NCBI RefSeq assembly: GCF_025567385.1
Contig: NZ_JAOQJU010000025.1
Location: 1 to 48,595 of the forward strand
Origin: Claveliimonas acetigenes
Lineage (GTDB): Bacteria; Bacillota; Clostridia; Lachnospirales; Lachnospiraceae
Direction: 5' to 3'
DNA length: 48,595 nucleotides
Part shown: in pieces, positions 18,182 to 27,723 of the stretch
How positions within the stretch are numbered: position 1 is the stretch's first letter
Layout of the letters: each line of letters opens with the position of its first letter
Program-made: the position numbers and the translations under genes
The notes under the pieces: model-generated
Told to the model about the DNA's origin: nothing
The model's database searches: none
Seen by the model: only the letters and a program-made list of their open reading frames with translations

Positions 18182-20257
18182 ATGGCAACGAAAAAAGGTT
18201 CTTTATCAATCAGCAGTGAAAACATTTTTCCGATTATTAAAAAGTGGGTATATTCCGATCACGATATTTTCTTCCGTGAGATGGTTTCTAATGGGTGTGA
18301 TGCAATCACGAAGCTGAAGAAATTGGACATGATGGGCGAATATGAGATGCCGGAAGACTATAAGCCTCAGATACAGGTAGTTGTGAATCCGGAGGAGAAG
18401 ACGCTGAAATTTATTGATAACGGTCTTGGCATGACGGCGGAAGAAGTAGAAGAATACATTACGCAGATTGCATTTTCCGGTGCGACAGAATTCTTGGAGA
18501 AGTACAAGGACAAAACGACAGAAGATGATATGATCGGTCATTTTGGTTTGGGATTCTATTCAGCATTCATGGTGGCGGATGAGGTTCATATTGATACCCT
18601 TTCCTATAGAGAAGGCGCGGTTCCTGTACATTGGGAGAGTGACGGCGGTACAGAATACGAGATGTCAGATGGAAGCAAAGAAAGCGTGGGTTCTGAGATA
18701 ACCCTGTTCCTGAATGAAGACAGTCTGGAATTTGCTAATGAATACCGGGCAAGAGAAGTATTGGAGAAATACTGTTCCTTTATGCCGGTTCCGATTTATG
18801 TATCCAAGGCGAATGCCGAACAGGAATATGAGACTATTGACGAGGCGGATCTTCGCGATGATGACGTGGTGGTAGAGCATATTCACGAAGAAGCCAAGAT
18901 GGAAGAGAAGGAAAATGAGAACGGTGAGAAGGAGATGGTTGAAGTATCTCCTGCCAAAGAGAAGGTAAAGATCAACAAGCGCCCGGTTGCACTGAACGAT
19001 ACGGAGCCGCTCTGGACGAAACATCCAAACGAATGCACGAAGGAAGATTATCTGGAGTTCTACAGAAAAGTATTTATGGACTACAAAGAGCCTCTTTTCT
19101 GGATCCATCTGAATATGGATTATCCGTTTAACTTAAAAGGGATTCTGTACTTCCCGAAGATTAATACGGAATATGATTCTATTGAAGGTACGATTAAATT
19201 ATATAACAACCAGGTGTTTATTGCAGATAATATCAAAGAAGTCATTCCAGAGTTTCTTATGGTATTAAAAGGTGTCATTGATTGTCCAGATCTTCCGCTT
19301 AACGTATCAAGAAGTGCATTACAGAATGATGGATTTGTGAATAAGATTGCAGATTACATTTCCAAGAAGGTTGCAGATAAGCTGAGCGGCATGTGCAAGA
19401 CAGATAAGGAGAATTATGAGAAATACTGGGATGACATCAGTCCATTTATCAAATTCGGATGCCTGAAGGATGAGAAATTCTGTGATAAGATGATGGATTA
19501 CATTCTGTTCAAGAATATTGACCATAAATATCTGACTTTAAAAGAATGTGTCGAAGAGAATGGCGGAACGGTCATTGACCCGAAAGAGAAAAAGGAAGAC
19601 GGCAGTGACAACAGTGAAGAGAATGGTGAAAACAACGTAGAAGAAGTAAAGACCACGATTTACTATGTTACGGATGAACAGCAGCAGAGCCAGTATATCA
19701 ATATGTTTAAAGCGCAGGAGCTGGATGCTGTCATACTGGGACATAATATTGATTCCCCGTTTATTACACAGTTGGAGCAGAGAAATCCCAATATTCGTTT
19801 CCAGCGTATTGATGCAGATGTGACAGATTCTGTGAAGGAAGAGATTGCAGAAGAAGAGAAGGAGACCTTTAAGGCAACCACAGACAGCCTGATTGAGATT
19901 TTCCGCAAAGAACTGGGAAATGACAAGCTGGATGTAAAGGTTGAGAAATTAAAGGATGATAATGTTGCTTCTATGATTACGTTGTCTGAACAGAACAGGC
20001 GTATGCAGGAGATGATGAAGATGTACGGCATGGCGGGCATGGATCCGGCTATGTTCGGCAGCGAAAGTACGTTGATTCTGAATGCAAATCATCCTCTGGT
20101 ACAGTTTGTGGTGGAACATAAAGACAATGAGAATGTTTCTGTTATCTGCAAACAGCTTTATGATCTTGCAATGCTGGCACATAAGCCATTGAGTCCGGAA
20201 GAAATGACGGCGTTCGTAAAGAGAAGCAATGAGATTATGATGCTTTTAACAAAATAA
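18182..20257 (+). CDS. htpG: Chaperone HtpG (Hsp90)
   Basis: 691 residues. The GHKL ATP-binding motifs are clear: FFREMVSNGCDAITKL (helix with the catalytic E and N), FIDNGLGMTAEE, and HFGLGFYSAFMVAD. The middle domain has the catalytic-loop sequence NVSRSALQND. It is longer than E. coli HtpG (624) because of two acidic inserts (around residues 225-260 and 455-500), as is common in Clostridia. It folds client proteins under stress in the cytosol. The start is ATG 18182 with AAGGAG upstream; a GTG three codons earlier overlaps that site. Regulation by HrcA is expected from the CIRCE element. Confidence 0.97.
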   Translation: MATKKGSLSISSENIFPIIKKWVYSDHDIFFREMVSNGCDAITKLKKLDMMGEYEMPEDYKPQIQVVVNPEEKTLKFIDNGLGMTAEEVEEYITQIAFSGATEFLEKYKDKTTEDDMIGHFGLGFYSAFMVADEVHIDTLSYREGAVPVHWESDGGTEYEMSDGSKESVGSEITLFLNEDSLEFANEYRAREVLEKYCSFMPVPIYVSKANAEQEYETIDEADLRDDDVVVEHIHEEAKMEEKENENGEKEMVEVSPAKEKVKINKRPVALNDTEPLWTKHPNECTKEDYLEFYRKVFMDYKEPLFWIHLNMDYPFNLKGILYFPKINTEYDSIEGTIKLYNNQVFIADNIKEVIPEFLMVLKGVIDCPDLPLNVSRSALQNDGFVNKIADYISKKVADKLSGMCKTDKENYEKYWDDISPFIKFGCLKDEKFCDKMMDYILFKNIDHKYLTLKECVEENGGTVIDPKEKKEDGSDNSEENGENNVEEVKTTIYYVTDEQQQSQYINMFKAQELDAVILGHNIDSPFITQLEQRNPNIRFQRIDADVTDSVKEEIAEEEKETFKATTDSLIEIFRKELGNDKLDVKVEKLKDDNVASMITLSEQNRRMQEMMKMYGMAGMDPAMFGSESTLILNANHPLVQFVVEHKDNENVSVICKQLYDLAMLAHKPLSPEEMTAFVKRSNEIMMLLTK

Positions 20258-20277
20258 AAATCATATAGTGAAGAAGG

Positions 20278-20329
20278 AAAAAGGTGATATACTTACCCTC
20301 GAAAGGGTGATGGCATATCACCTTTTTTT
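20278..20329. terminator. Bidirectional terminator between htpG and the minus-strand gene
   Basis: AAAAAGGTGATAT (20278-20290) pairs with ATATCACCTTTTTTT (20315-20329), with a further small stem in between. The A-run on the left and T-run on the right let it stop transcripts from both sides. Confidence 0.85.
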
Positions 20330-20335
20330 GAAATG

Positions 20336-20818
20336 CTAAGAGCTTAAATCCCAATCAATTCCTTTCTCCGTAAAAAAATTCTGCACCCATTTGTCCCATC
20401 TTTGTTCCAGGGATTTGTCCATGGAGAAAGATTTAAAGGATGTCCCGGTGATGCAGGTGAGGTTCATGCCGTCATAGCGGAAGTTCAGATACAGCCCCTG
20501 TACGTCCGCCGGACGGAAATCAAGAGAATTTTCTGAAATCAGGGAAGCAATCCCTTCTTCGGGAAGGGAAAGGATGAATTTGAAATCCAAAGGTGTCTGC
20601 TTTCCTTTGATGATAGAAAAACAGTATTCCCGCAAATCTTTCCAGTCAGCATATTCTTTTTCAGGCGCTTCCTCAAAAAAGGATTTATGCAAAAAACCGT
20701 CAATGGTGAACTGGCAGAAGGTGGTAATTGTTCCTTCGATGAAGGAGAATGAGTCGAAAGTACTTCGCAGCAGAAGTTCTGTCATGCATTTTTTAACATC
20801 TATTTTAAGCATTATCAT
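20336..20818 (-). CDS. DUF5721-like protein
   Basis: 160 residues, soluble, no signal peptide or membrane segment. It resembles a small conserved family of Lachnospiraceae (DUF5721, recalled by pattern rather than searched). Features are an N-terminal MLKIDVKKCMTELLL, a central FTIDGFLHKSFF with an acidic stretch, and a C-terminal amphipathic SLEQRWDKWVQNFF. No function is known. AAAGGA lies nine bases before the ATG at 20818. It is convergent with htpG and has its own promoter. Confidence 0.65.
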   Translation of the reverse strand: MIMLKIDVKKCMTELLLRSTFDSFSFIEGTITTFCQFTIDGFLHKSFFEEAPEKEYADWKDLREYCFSIIKGKQTPLDFKFILSLPEEGIASLISENSLDFRPADVQGLYLNFRYDGMNLTCITGTSFKSFSMDKSLEQRWDKWVQNFFTEKGIDWDLSS

Positions 20819-20893
20819 AATGGGTATTCCTTTCTTTACGTGTAAGCACGACGAATTTGTTTTTTATTCCAAGGTGGCTGTAAATCGTAACAT

Positions 20894-20899
20894 ATTATA
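20894..20899 (-). promoter_or_regulatory. Extended -10 promoter of the DUF5721-like gene
   Basis: TGATATAAT on the minus strand is an extended -10 element; the -35 region is weak. Confidence 0.45.
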
Positions 20900-20929
20900 T
20901 CATATTTTGTAAAGATGCATATAAGCTAT

Positions 20930-20958
20930 TTGACATTTTTCGAGGAAAACATTACAAT
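20930..20958 (+). promoter_or_regulatory. Promoter of the surface-acetylation and ligA-clpX gene run
   Basis: TTGACA (20930-20935), 17-base spacer, TACAAT (20953-20958), about 35 bases before the first start codon. It is the only strong promoter seen ahead of the ten same-strand genes that follow. Confidence 0.75.
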
Positions 20959-20999
20959 AAAATATATATGCATACAGCATAAGAGGGAGTAGCAGGAAA

Positions 21000-21809
21000 A
21001 TGAGAGTAAAAGCGGATAGCGGGAAGGTCAGGCAGATAATTTTTGTGGTAATTGTAGTCGTTATCATTAGTATTATCTGTTTTTTCGTGTACAAAAAAGC
21101 GACGGTGGAAGAGGTGGATGTCTCGGAGGGGGTTAAAATCCTGAAGCAATTGGAAGAGGCTGATACGGCAGAGGTTGATGCGAAGATACAGGCTCTGGGA
21201 GTCCCGGATTCAGAGGATGCTTCGGGTGAAGATGGCGGCGGACAGAGTAGTGATGCGGCAGATGACGCCATTTCCGGGGAAGATATTGTGCCGATGGAAC
21301 ATTTCCGGGGTTCCGTAGTGCTGGGGGATTCCATTGCGGAAGAGCTGTCAGCTTATGAAATACTGGATGAATCAGTGGTGGTGGCGAAGATAGGGGTTTC
21401 CATTCCTAATGCGGGTGAGCTGGTAGACAAGGCAGTGGGACTGAACCCGCAGAATCTTTTCATTGCATTTGGCTCCAACGATGTACAGACAACCGGGGGA
21501 AATGCGGAGATGTTTCGTGAGAATTACAAAGGGCTGCTTGATGGAATCAAAGAAAGACTTCCAAATACAAAGATTTATGTCAATGGTGTTACGGCTGTGC
21601 AGAACTGGGTGCTGGAGAGTGAGCCTGTTTTTCAGATGATTCCCCAGTTTAATGAAGTGCTAAGGCAGCTTTGTGAGGAAGAAGGGGTAACATTTATTGA
21701 TAACAGTGAATTGCTCAGCGATGAATTGTATGAGCAGGATGGAATTCATTTCCGACCGGAATATCACCGAAAATGGGCGATACATATGATTCAGGTAGCG
21801 GGACTTTAG
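21000..21809 (+). CDS. Membrane-anchored SGNH/GDSL hydrolase-like protein
   Basis: 269 residues. There is one N-terminal membrane anchor (IIFVVIVVVIISIICFFVY), an acidic linker (about 40-95), then an SGNH-fold domain: block I GSVVLGDSIAEEL with the nucleophilic S, block III FGSNDVQ with the oxyanion N, and block V DGIHFRPEYH with the catalytic D and H. The active domain faces outside. It probably adds or removes acetyl groups on a surface polymer, in line with the MBOAT and DHHW genes downstream. It is the first gene of the cassette. Confidence 0.85.
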   Translation: MRVKADSGKVRQIIFVVIVVVIISIICFFVYKKATVEEVDVSEGVKILKQLEEADTAEVDAKIQALGVPDSEDASGEDGGGQSSDAADDAISGEDIVPMEHFRGSVVLGDSIAEELSAYEILDESVVVAKIGVSIPNAGELVDKAVGLNPQNLFIAFGSNDVQTTGGNAEMFRENYKGLLDGIKERLPNTKIYVNGVTAVQNWVLESEPVFQMIPQFNEVLRQLCEEEGVTFIDNSELLSDELYEQDGIHFRPEYHRKWAIHMIQVAGL

Positions 21810-21818
21810 AGGGTGGCT

Positions 21819-22334
21819 ATGAGGAAGAGAAAAAAGAAGTGGATAACGGTATGCAAATATGGCATGGTTGCCGTGCTGATTATTTATATAGGAATTCTGA
21901 TTTTTATGGGACGCGACAGCAAGACGCCTTTCGGGACGGTAGAGAAAGCAGTCCTGAAGGCAGCTGATATCAGTGGGATGGAGAAGGCGGACTCTGCAGT
22001 CATAAGGAAATGTTATGGACTCCGGGAAAAAGATTATGACGGCGTGATGCTCTATACTTCCGGTGATGCGATGGGTGTGGAAGAACTTCTTCTTGTGCGG
22101 GTGAAAGAGGACGCGCAGATGGATGAAGTTATGGAGAGCATTGACAATCGGATTTCCGGACAGCTTAATAATTTTGAGGGGTACGGAGCAGAGCAGACCA
22201 GACTCTTAAAGCAGGCGGTAACAGACAAAAGAGGAAAATATGTGCTTATGGTTATTTCGGAAAACGCGGAGAAGTTCCGGAAGGCATATGCAGATGCATT
22301 AAAAAAAGGAAAAGAGAGAAATCGTGTTATTTAG
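21819..22334 (+). CDS. DUF4358-like membrane-anchored protein
   Basis: 171 residues. A basic N-terminus and one membrane span (YGMVAVLIIYIGILIFMG) lead to an extracytoplasmic alpha/beta domain with MLYTSGDAMGVEELLLVRVK and FEGYGAEQTRLLKQA, which fits the DUF4358 pattern. The ATG at 21819 follows AGAGGG; a GTG two codons earlier is possible. It overlaps the MBOAT gene by 11 bases, so the two are translationally coupled. In related genomes this family accompanies acyltransferase cassettes, which suggests an accessory role in polymer acetylation. Confidence 0.7.
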   Translation: MRKRKKKWITVCKYGMVAVLIIYIGILIFMGRDSKTPFGTVEKAVLKAADISGMEKADSAVIRKCYGLREKDYDGVMLYTSGDAMGVEELLLVRVKEDAQMDEVMESIDNRISGQLNNFEGYGAEQTRLLKQAVTDKRGKYVLMVISENAEKFRKAYADALKKGKERNRVI

Positions 22335-23730
22335 CAGTGTTACGTTTTTATTTGTTTTTTTGCCAATTACATTATTATTTTACTATGTTATGCCCCGCAA
22401 ATTTAAGAATGCCGTGCTTCTTGTGTGCAGCTTGGTATTCTATGCATGGGGAGAACCTGTATATATTTTTTTGATGATATTTTCTATTTTATTTAATTAT
22501 GTATCGGGGCTTGAGATTGCAGAGAACCTGGAGAATAAGAAGGCGGCAAGGAGGAATCTTGTCTTTAATGTGACGGTCAACCTTCTTCTTCTAGGATTTT
22601 TTAAATACTATGGATTTTTGATAGACAGCCTGAATGCCGTGTTGCCGGTGAATATCCCTTACTATGAGCTGGCTCTGCCGATTGGCATTTCTTTCTACAC
22701 GTTTCAGATACTGTCCTACATCATTGATGTATATCGTGGTACGGTGGAGGTTCAGAAGAATCTCTTGAATTTTGGGGTGTATGTAACCATGTTTCCGCAG
22801 TTAATTGCAGGACCGATTGTCAAATATAAGGATGTGGATGAGCAGCTTCAGTATCGGGAAGAATCACTGGATAAGTTTGGAAGAGGCGTTTTGTTTTTTA
22901 TTCGCGGCCTGACTAAAAAGGTGCTTTTGGCAAATGTGATTGGAAAGGTTTATGTTGAGGTTGCTTCACTTCCTCACGCGGAGGTTTCTGTGCTGACTGC
23001 ATGGCTTGGAATTGCAGCTTACACTTTCCAGATTTACTTTGATTTCAGCGGTTATTCGGATATGGCAGTTGGCCTCGGCAAGATGTTCGGGTTTGAATTC
23101 ATGAAGAACTTTGACTACCCTTATATTTCAAAGAGTATTACGGAATTTTGGCGCAGATGGCACATTTCTTTAAGTACATGGTTTAAAGAATATGTATATA
23201 TCCCGTTGGGAGGTAATCGGGTAAGTACAGGAAAGCATATCCGCAACCTCCTGGTTGTCTGGCTTCTGACAGGTCTGTGGCATGGGGCGGCGTGGAACTT
23301 CGTGGCATGGGGGCTATATTATGGAGTGATACTGTTAATAGAAAAATATGTGTTAAAGAATGCTCTGGAAAGGCTTCCCGGCTGGGCAAGACATGTGTAT
23401 AGTATCGTACTGGTTATGATTGGCTGGACATTGTTTGCGGGAGAGAGCCTTGGAGCTGCAGTGCAGTATCTGGGACTGATGTTCGGGATTGGCGGAAAAG
23501 GTCTGGCGGACCGAGAGGCGTTCTATCTGCTGAAGTCCGACTGGGTGGTGTGGATTGCTCTTATTCTTGCCTCCACCCCGGTACTCCATAACAGTTACCG
23601 GCGTATTATGCGTAAGCTGGGAAAGAAAAAAGCAGTTGTGAATGTGCTGGTTTATGGCATTTTATTTATGATATGTGTTGCCTTTCTGGTAACGGAGACC
23701 TATAATCCATTTTTATACTTTAGATTTTAG
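22324..23730 (+). CDS. MBOAT family O-acyltransferase (AlgI/DltB-like)
   Basis: 468 residues with about 11 hydrophobic segments. Family signatures: LPIGISFYTFQILSYIIDVY, QLIAGPIVKYKD, YFDFSGYSDMAVGLGKMFGF, FWRRWHISLSTWFKEYVYIP and the active-site histidine in LTGLWHGAAWNF. It moves an acetyl group from a cytosolic donor across the membrane to a surface polysaccharide or teichoic acid. The start is GTG 22324 inside the end of the previous gene. With the SGNH hydrolase and DHHW protein it forms a complete O-acetylation unit. Confidence 0.93.
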   Translation: MLFSSVTFLFVFLPITLLFYYVMPRKFKNAVLLVCSLVFYAWGEPVYIFLMIFSILFNYVSGLEIAENLENKKAARRNLVFNVTVNLLLLGFFKYYGFLIDSLNAVLPVNIPYYELALPIGISFYTFQILSYIIDVYRGTVEVQKNLLNFGVYVTMFPQLIAGPIVKYKDVDEQLQYREESLDKFGRGVLFFIRGLTKKVLLANVIGKVYVEVASLPHAEVSVLTAWLGIAAYTFQIYFDFSGYSDMAVGLGKMFGFEFMKNFDYPYISKSITEFWRRWHISLSTWFKEYVYIPLGGNRVSTGKHIRNLLVVWLLTGLWHGAAWNFVAWGLYYGVILLIEKYVLKNALERLPGWARHVYSIVLVMIGWTLFAGESLGAAVQYLGLMFGIGGKGLADREAFYLLKSDWVVWIALILASTPVLHNSYRRIMRKLGKKKAVVNVLVYGILFMICVAFLVTETYNPFLYFRF

Positions 23731-23738
23731 AGGCGCGT

Positions 23739-24908
23739 ATGGAAGAGATAAAAGAGAGGAAGAAAAGAAAAAGAGAGAGCAGAGTGCACAAGATAGCTGG
23801 AGTCTCCTTTATCATAGTGTTAGTGTTGTTTCTGACGATAAATATACTTATACCTGATCAGGAGTTTTCGGAGAAGGAGAACCGTTCCCTGACGCAGCGT
23901 CCGGATATTTCGCTTGGTGCGGTTTCCAGCGGAAAGTATATGAAGCAGTTTGAGAGCTGGCAGTCAGATCAATTTGCTTTCCGCCAGTTTTGGGTGGTCC
24001 TTAAGACGAAGGTTTCCTATCTTGAAGGGGAGCGGAAGTCTAATGGGGTCTATAAAGGAAAAGATCACTGTCTTCTGGAAGAAATTAAAGAGCCTGACAA
24101 GGAGAGTCTGGAAGAGAATCTGGAGGCAATTCATACATTTCACGCGGCACATGAGAATATTCCTGTATATATGTGCCTGGTTCCTAATGCGGCAAATGTG
24201 TGGGAGGATAAGCTCCCGGCGCTGGCAGTCGTCAGGAATCAGGATGAGCAGCTTGCCTATGTGCAGAAGAAGCTGGAGGGAGAGACCAACTGGGTAGACA
24301 TGAAGAAGAATCTTGTGAAGCATAAAGAACAGGATATTTACTATCACACCGACCATCATTGGACCACATTGGGAGCATTCTACGGGTATCAGGCATTTGC
24401 ACAGGCAGCAGGGCTTGACACGAAAAAGGCAGAGGGAATGAAGCCTTATGCTGCTGCCGGAGGATTTAACGGAACTTTATCTTCGATGAGCGGCTATGAG
24501 ACAGGTTATGAAGAACCGATGTATTTTTATTATTCAGATGAGATGCCGGAGGTAGTGCTTCAGTATGTTCAGCAGCAGACGAAAACTGCCACATGGTACG
24601 ACAGCTCAAAATTGAAGGAAAAGGATAAATATGCCATGTTCCTGGGCGGAAATTATCCGTTGATTGATATTCGTACCACGTCGGAGTCGCAGGAAGTTCT
24701 GCTGGTGTTGAAGGATTCCTATGCTAACTGCTTTCTTCCGTTTCTGGCGGATGGATACCGGGAGATTGTAGTCGTCGATCCCAGATATTATTATGGTAAT
24801 GTGAACGATATTATGAGCAATTATGGTATTACACAGGTGCTGTTCCTGTATAATATGAACACTTTTGTGGAAGATAATAATATAAGCGGAGTATTGGAAA
24901 ATGAGTAA
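23739..24908 (+). CDS. DHHW family protein (AlgX/AlgJ-like partner of MBOAT)
   Basis: 389 residues. One N-terminal membrane span (IAGVSFIIVLVLFLTINILI), then the typical EFSEKENRSLTQRPDIS opening and the defining YYHTDHHWTTLGAFYGYQAF motif, with a late LVLKDSYANCFLPFL segment holding the nucleophile-like serine. It is a periplasm-side SGNH-like acetyltransferase or binding protein that hands the acetyl group from the MBOAT protein to the polymer. The ribosome binding site GAGG is eight bases after the MBOAT stop, and it overlaps the next gene by eight bases. Confidence 0.9.
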   Translation: MEEIKERKKRKRESRVHKIAGVSFIIVLVLFLTINILIPDQEFSEKENRSLTQRPDISLGAVSSGKYMKQFESWQSDQFAFRQFWVVLKTKVSYLEGERKSNGVYKGKDHCLLEEIKEPDKESLEENLEAIHTFHAAHENIPVYMCLVPNAANVWEDKLPALAVVRNQDEQLAYVQKKLEGETNWVDMKKNLVKHKEQDIYYHTDHHWTTLGAFYGYQAFAQAAGLDTKKAEGMKPYAAAGGFNGTLSSMSGYETGYEEPMYFYYSDEMPEVVLQYVQQQTKTATWYDSSKLKEKDKYAMFLGGNYPLIDIRTTSESQEVLLVLKDSYANCFLPFLADGYREIVVVDPRYYYGNVNDIMSNYGITQVLFLYNMNTFVEDNNISGVLENE

Positions 24909-25728
24909 TAAGATGGCTGAAGAGTATTATGGACAGAAGGAATCTGTCCGGCTGAATAAATATATCAGCGAATCCGGATATTGTTCCCGGCGGGAGGCGG
25001 ACAGGCTGATAGAAGCCGGACAGGTAAGAATTGATGGAAAAACAGCGGTCTGCGGGGAAAAAGTCTTTCCGGGGCAGCGGGTTACCATTGGCAGGAAAGT
25101 AATCGGGCAAAAGGATGAGATGGTAGTTCTTGCGGTAAATAAGCCGGTAGGAATTATATGTACAGAAGAGAAACGGATAAAGAATAACATTATCCGTTTT
25201 TTAAATTATCCCGTAAGAGTCACTTATGTGGGAAGGCTGGATAAGGATTCCCAGGGATTGCTTCTGATGACAAATAATGGAGATATTATTAATAAAATGA
25301 TGCGGGCGGGAAATTACCATGAGAAAGAATATTGTGTCACAGTAAACAAAGAAGTGACTTCTGCTTTTTTGGAAGCAATGTCGGCAGGCGTGCATATCGT
25401 TGATAAAGAAAAAAACATGGATGTAGTGACAAGACCCTGTACGGTATCGAAAATCGGTAAATATAAGTTCCGGATTGTTCTGACACAGGGACTAAACCGG
25501 CAGATCCGAAGGATGTGCGATGCGTTAGGATACCGGGTGACGGAACTTACGAGGGTGAGAATTATGAATATTGAACTTGGCAATCTGAAACCGGGTGAAT
25601 ACAGGAAGCTAACGGACAGTGAGCTGGATGAGCTGTATGAATTAATCCGTGATTCGCGCAATGTAGGAGAAGAAGTATCATATGAAGGATGCAGGAAAAC
25701 AGGAGCTGGGTATGAAAAAGGAAGATAA
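24901..25728 (+). CDS. rluF: Pseudouridine synthase of the RsuA/RluF group
   Basis: 275 residues. An S4 RNA-binding domain (VRLNKYISESGYCSRREADR, about 17-75) precedes the catalytic domain with GRLDKDSQGLLLMTNNGD carrying the catalytic aspartate, and LTQGLNRQIRRMCDALGY. It isomerises a uridine in ribosomal RNA, most like RluF of 23S rRNA; RluB or RsuA specificity is also possible. It overlaps both neighbours, which points to a tightly coupled operon. Confidence 0.85.
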   Translation: MSNKMAEEYYGQKESVRLNKYISESGYCSRREADRLIEAGQVRIDGKTAVCGEKVFPGQRVTIGRKVIGQKDEMVVLAVNKPVGIICTEEKRIKNNIIRFLNYPVRVTYVGRLDKDSQGLLLMTNNGDIINKMMRAGNYHEKEYCVTVNKEVTSAFLEAMSAGVHIVDKEKNMDVVTRPCTVSKIGKYKFRIVLTQGLNRQIRRMCDALGYRVTELTRVRIMNIELGNLKPGEYRKLTDSELDELYELIRDSRNVGEEVSYEGCRKTGAGYEKGR

Positions 25729-27685
25729 AACCAAAAGAATGCAGGAGCTGGTAGAATTGCTGAATAAAGCGGGCAAAGCGTACTATCAGGATGCAGAAGA
25801 GATTATGACAAACTATGAGTATGACGCTCTTTATGATGAACTGTGTGGATTGGAGAAAGAGCTTGGAATCACACTTTCAAATAGTCCTACCGTAAATGTG
25901 GGTTATGAGGTGCTGAGTGAACTTCCCAAGGAGAGGCATGAAAGCCCGATGCTGTCGCTGGATAAGACGAAGGATGTAGAAGCACTGAAAGAATTTGCCG
26001 GAGATCAGAAAGTGGTTATTTCCTGGAAGATGGACGGACTTACGATTGTGCTGACTTACCGGGACGGGCAGCTTGTGAAGGCAGTTACCAGAGGCAATGG
26101 CGAGGTGGGAGAAGTTATTACGAATAACGCAAAAGTTTTTAAAAATATTCCGCTTCAGATAGCATATAAAGGGGAACTGGTTCTTCGGGGAGAGGCAGTT
26201 ATTGGCTATAAGGATTTTGAGAAAATTAATGAAGAAATTGCAGAAACCGATGCAAAATATAAGAATCCGAGAAACTTGTGCAGTGGTTCTGTCAGACAAT
26301 TGAATAATGAAATTACGGCGAAGCGAAATGTAAAATTCTATGCTTTTTCTCTGGTAAAGGCAGAGAACGTGGATTTTCACAATTCCCGTGCATATCAGCT
26401 CGATTGGCTGAAGTCCCAGGGATTTGAGGTTGTAGAGCATTACGTGGTGGAAAAAGAGGAACTGGAAGCGGAAGTTATTAAATTTTCAGAAAAAATTAAA
26501 GAAAATGATTTTCCATCGGATGGACTTGTGCTAATATATGATGATATGGCATATGGACAGTCTTTAGGGAGGACATCTAAGTTTCCACGGGACTCTTTCG
26601 CATTTAAATGGGAAGATGAGACACGGGAAACCGTGTTAAGAGAAATTGAGTGGAGTCCGTCGAGAACAGGGCTGATTAATCCGGTTGCCATATTTGAACC
26701 TGTAGAATTGGAAGGGACAACCGTAAGCCGGGCCAGTGTCCATAATATCAGTATTATGGAAGAATTGGAGCTTGGAATCGGGGATACCATCGAGGTCTAT
26801 AAAGCGAACATGATTATCCCACAGATTGCAAGAAACTTAACCAGAAGCGGCGTGAAGGATATTCCGGCAGTCTGTCCGGTCTGCAAAGGAAAGACCAGGA
26901 TTCGCAAAGTCAGCAATGCAAAAGCGCTTTATTGTATGAATCCGGAATGTCAGGCGAAGCAGATTAAGGCATATGCTTTGTTTGTAAGCAGGGATGCGCT
27001 GAACATTGAGGGACTTTCGGAGGCAACCTTAGAAAAGTTTATTGCCAGAGGATTCATTCACGAGTATGCGGATGTTTTCCATCTGGACCGTTACCGAGAA
27101 GAAATACAGACGATGGAAGGATTTGGAGAAAAGTCCTACCTCAATCTGATGGACAGCGTAGAAAAAGCAAGAGAGACTACGCTGCCGAAGGTCATCTATA
27201 GTCTCGGAATTGCGAATATCGGGCTTGCCAATGCGAAGATGATCTGCCGGGAGATTGGTTATGATACGGACAGAGTAATGGATATAACGGTGGAAGAACT
27301 GAATGCAATATCCGGTGTCGGAGATGTGATTGCTAAGGCATATGTAGATTATTTTGGAGAGGAGTCACATCGGGAAGCCTTTCAGAGGCTTTTGAAAGAG
27401 CTTACGATTGCCAGAGAAGAAGTCAATACCGACGGGCAGATTTTCAAGGGCAAGAATTTTGTGATTACCGGAAATGTAACACATTTTGCAAACAGGAACG
27501 AAGCAAAAGAGCTGATTGAGAGCAAGGGCGGGAAAGTGACAGGTTCTGTAACATCAAAAACAAACTATCTGATTAATAATAATAAGGAATCCTCTTCTTC
27601 AAAGAATAAGAAAGCAAAAGAATTGGGAATTCCTGTTATATCAGAAGATGAATTTCTGGAAATGCTCGAGGCGCAGGAAGGATAG
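25712..27685 (+). CDS. ligA: NAD-dependent DNA ligase LigA
   Basis: 657 residues from ATG 25712, which has AGGAG six bases upstream; an in-frame ATG at 25682 is less well placed. Domains: Ia (YYQDAEEIMTNYEYDALYDEL, NAD binding), adenylation with KMDG (K106 the likely adenylated lysine), OB fold, a four-cysteine zinc finger (CPVCKG...CMNPEC), helix-hairpin-helix, and C-terminal BRCT (FVITGNVTHFANRNEA). Motifs are slightly unusual: SWKMDGLT where LKIDGLA is usual, and RGNGEVGEV where RGDGxxGEDV is usual. It seals nicks in DNA replication and repair. Overlap with the rluF gene is 17 bases. Confidence 0.92.
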   Translation: MKKEDKTKRMQELVELLNKAGKAYYQDAEEIMTNYEYDALYDELCGLEKELGITLSNSPTVNVGYEVLSELPKERHESPMLSLDKTKDVEALKEFAGDQKVVISWKMDGLTIVLTYRDGQLVKAVTRGNGEVGEVITNNAKVFKNIPLQIAYKGELVLRGEAVIGYKDFEKINEEIAETDAKYKNPRNLCSGSVRQLNNEITAKRNVKFYAFSLVKAENVDFHNSRAYQLDWLKSQGFEVVEHYVVEKEELEAEVIKFSEKIKENDFPSDGLVLIYDDMAYGQSLGRTSKFPRDSFAFKWEDETRETVLREIEWSPSRTGLINPVAIFEPVELEGTTVSRASVHNISIMEELELGIGDTIEVYKANMIIPQIARNLTRSGVKDIPAVCPVCKGKTRIRKVSNAKALYCMNPECQAKQIKAYALFVSRDALNIEGLSEATLEKFIARGFIHEYADVFHLDRYREEIQTMEGFGEKSYLNLMDSVEKARETTLPKVIYSLGIANIGLANAKMICREIGYDTDRVMDITVEELNAISGVGDVIAKAYVDYFGEESHREAFQRLLKELTIAREEVNTDGQIFKGKNFVITGNVTHFANRNEAKELIESKGGKVTGSVTSKTNYLINNNKESSSSKNKKAKELGIPVISEDEFLEMLEAQEG

Positions 27686-27723
27686 CGTGCCGGGCAGAAA
27701 AACAAAGTGGAGTGAAGATTAAT

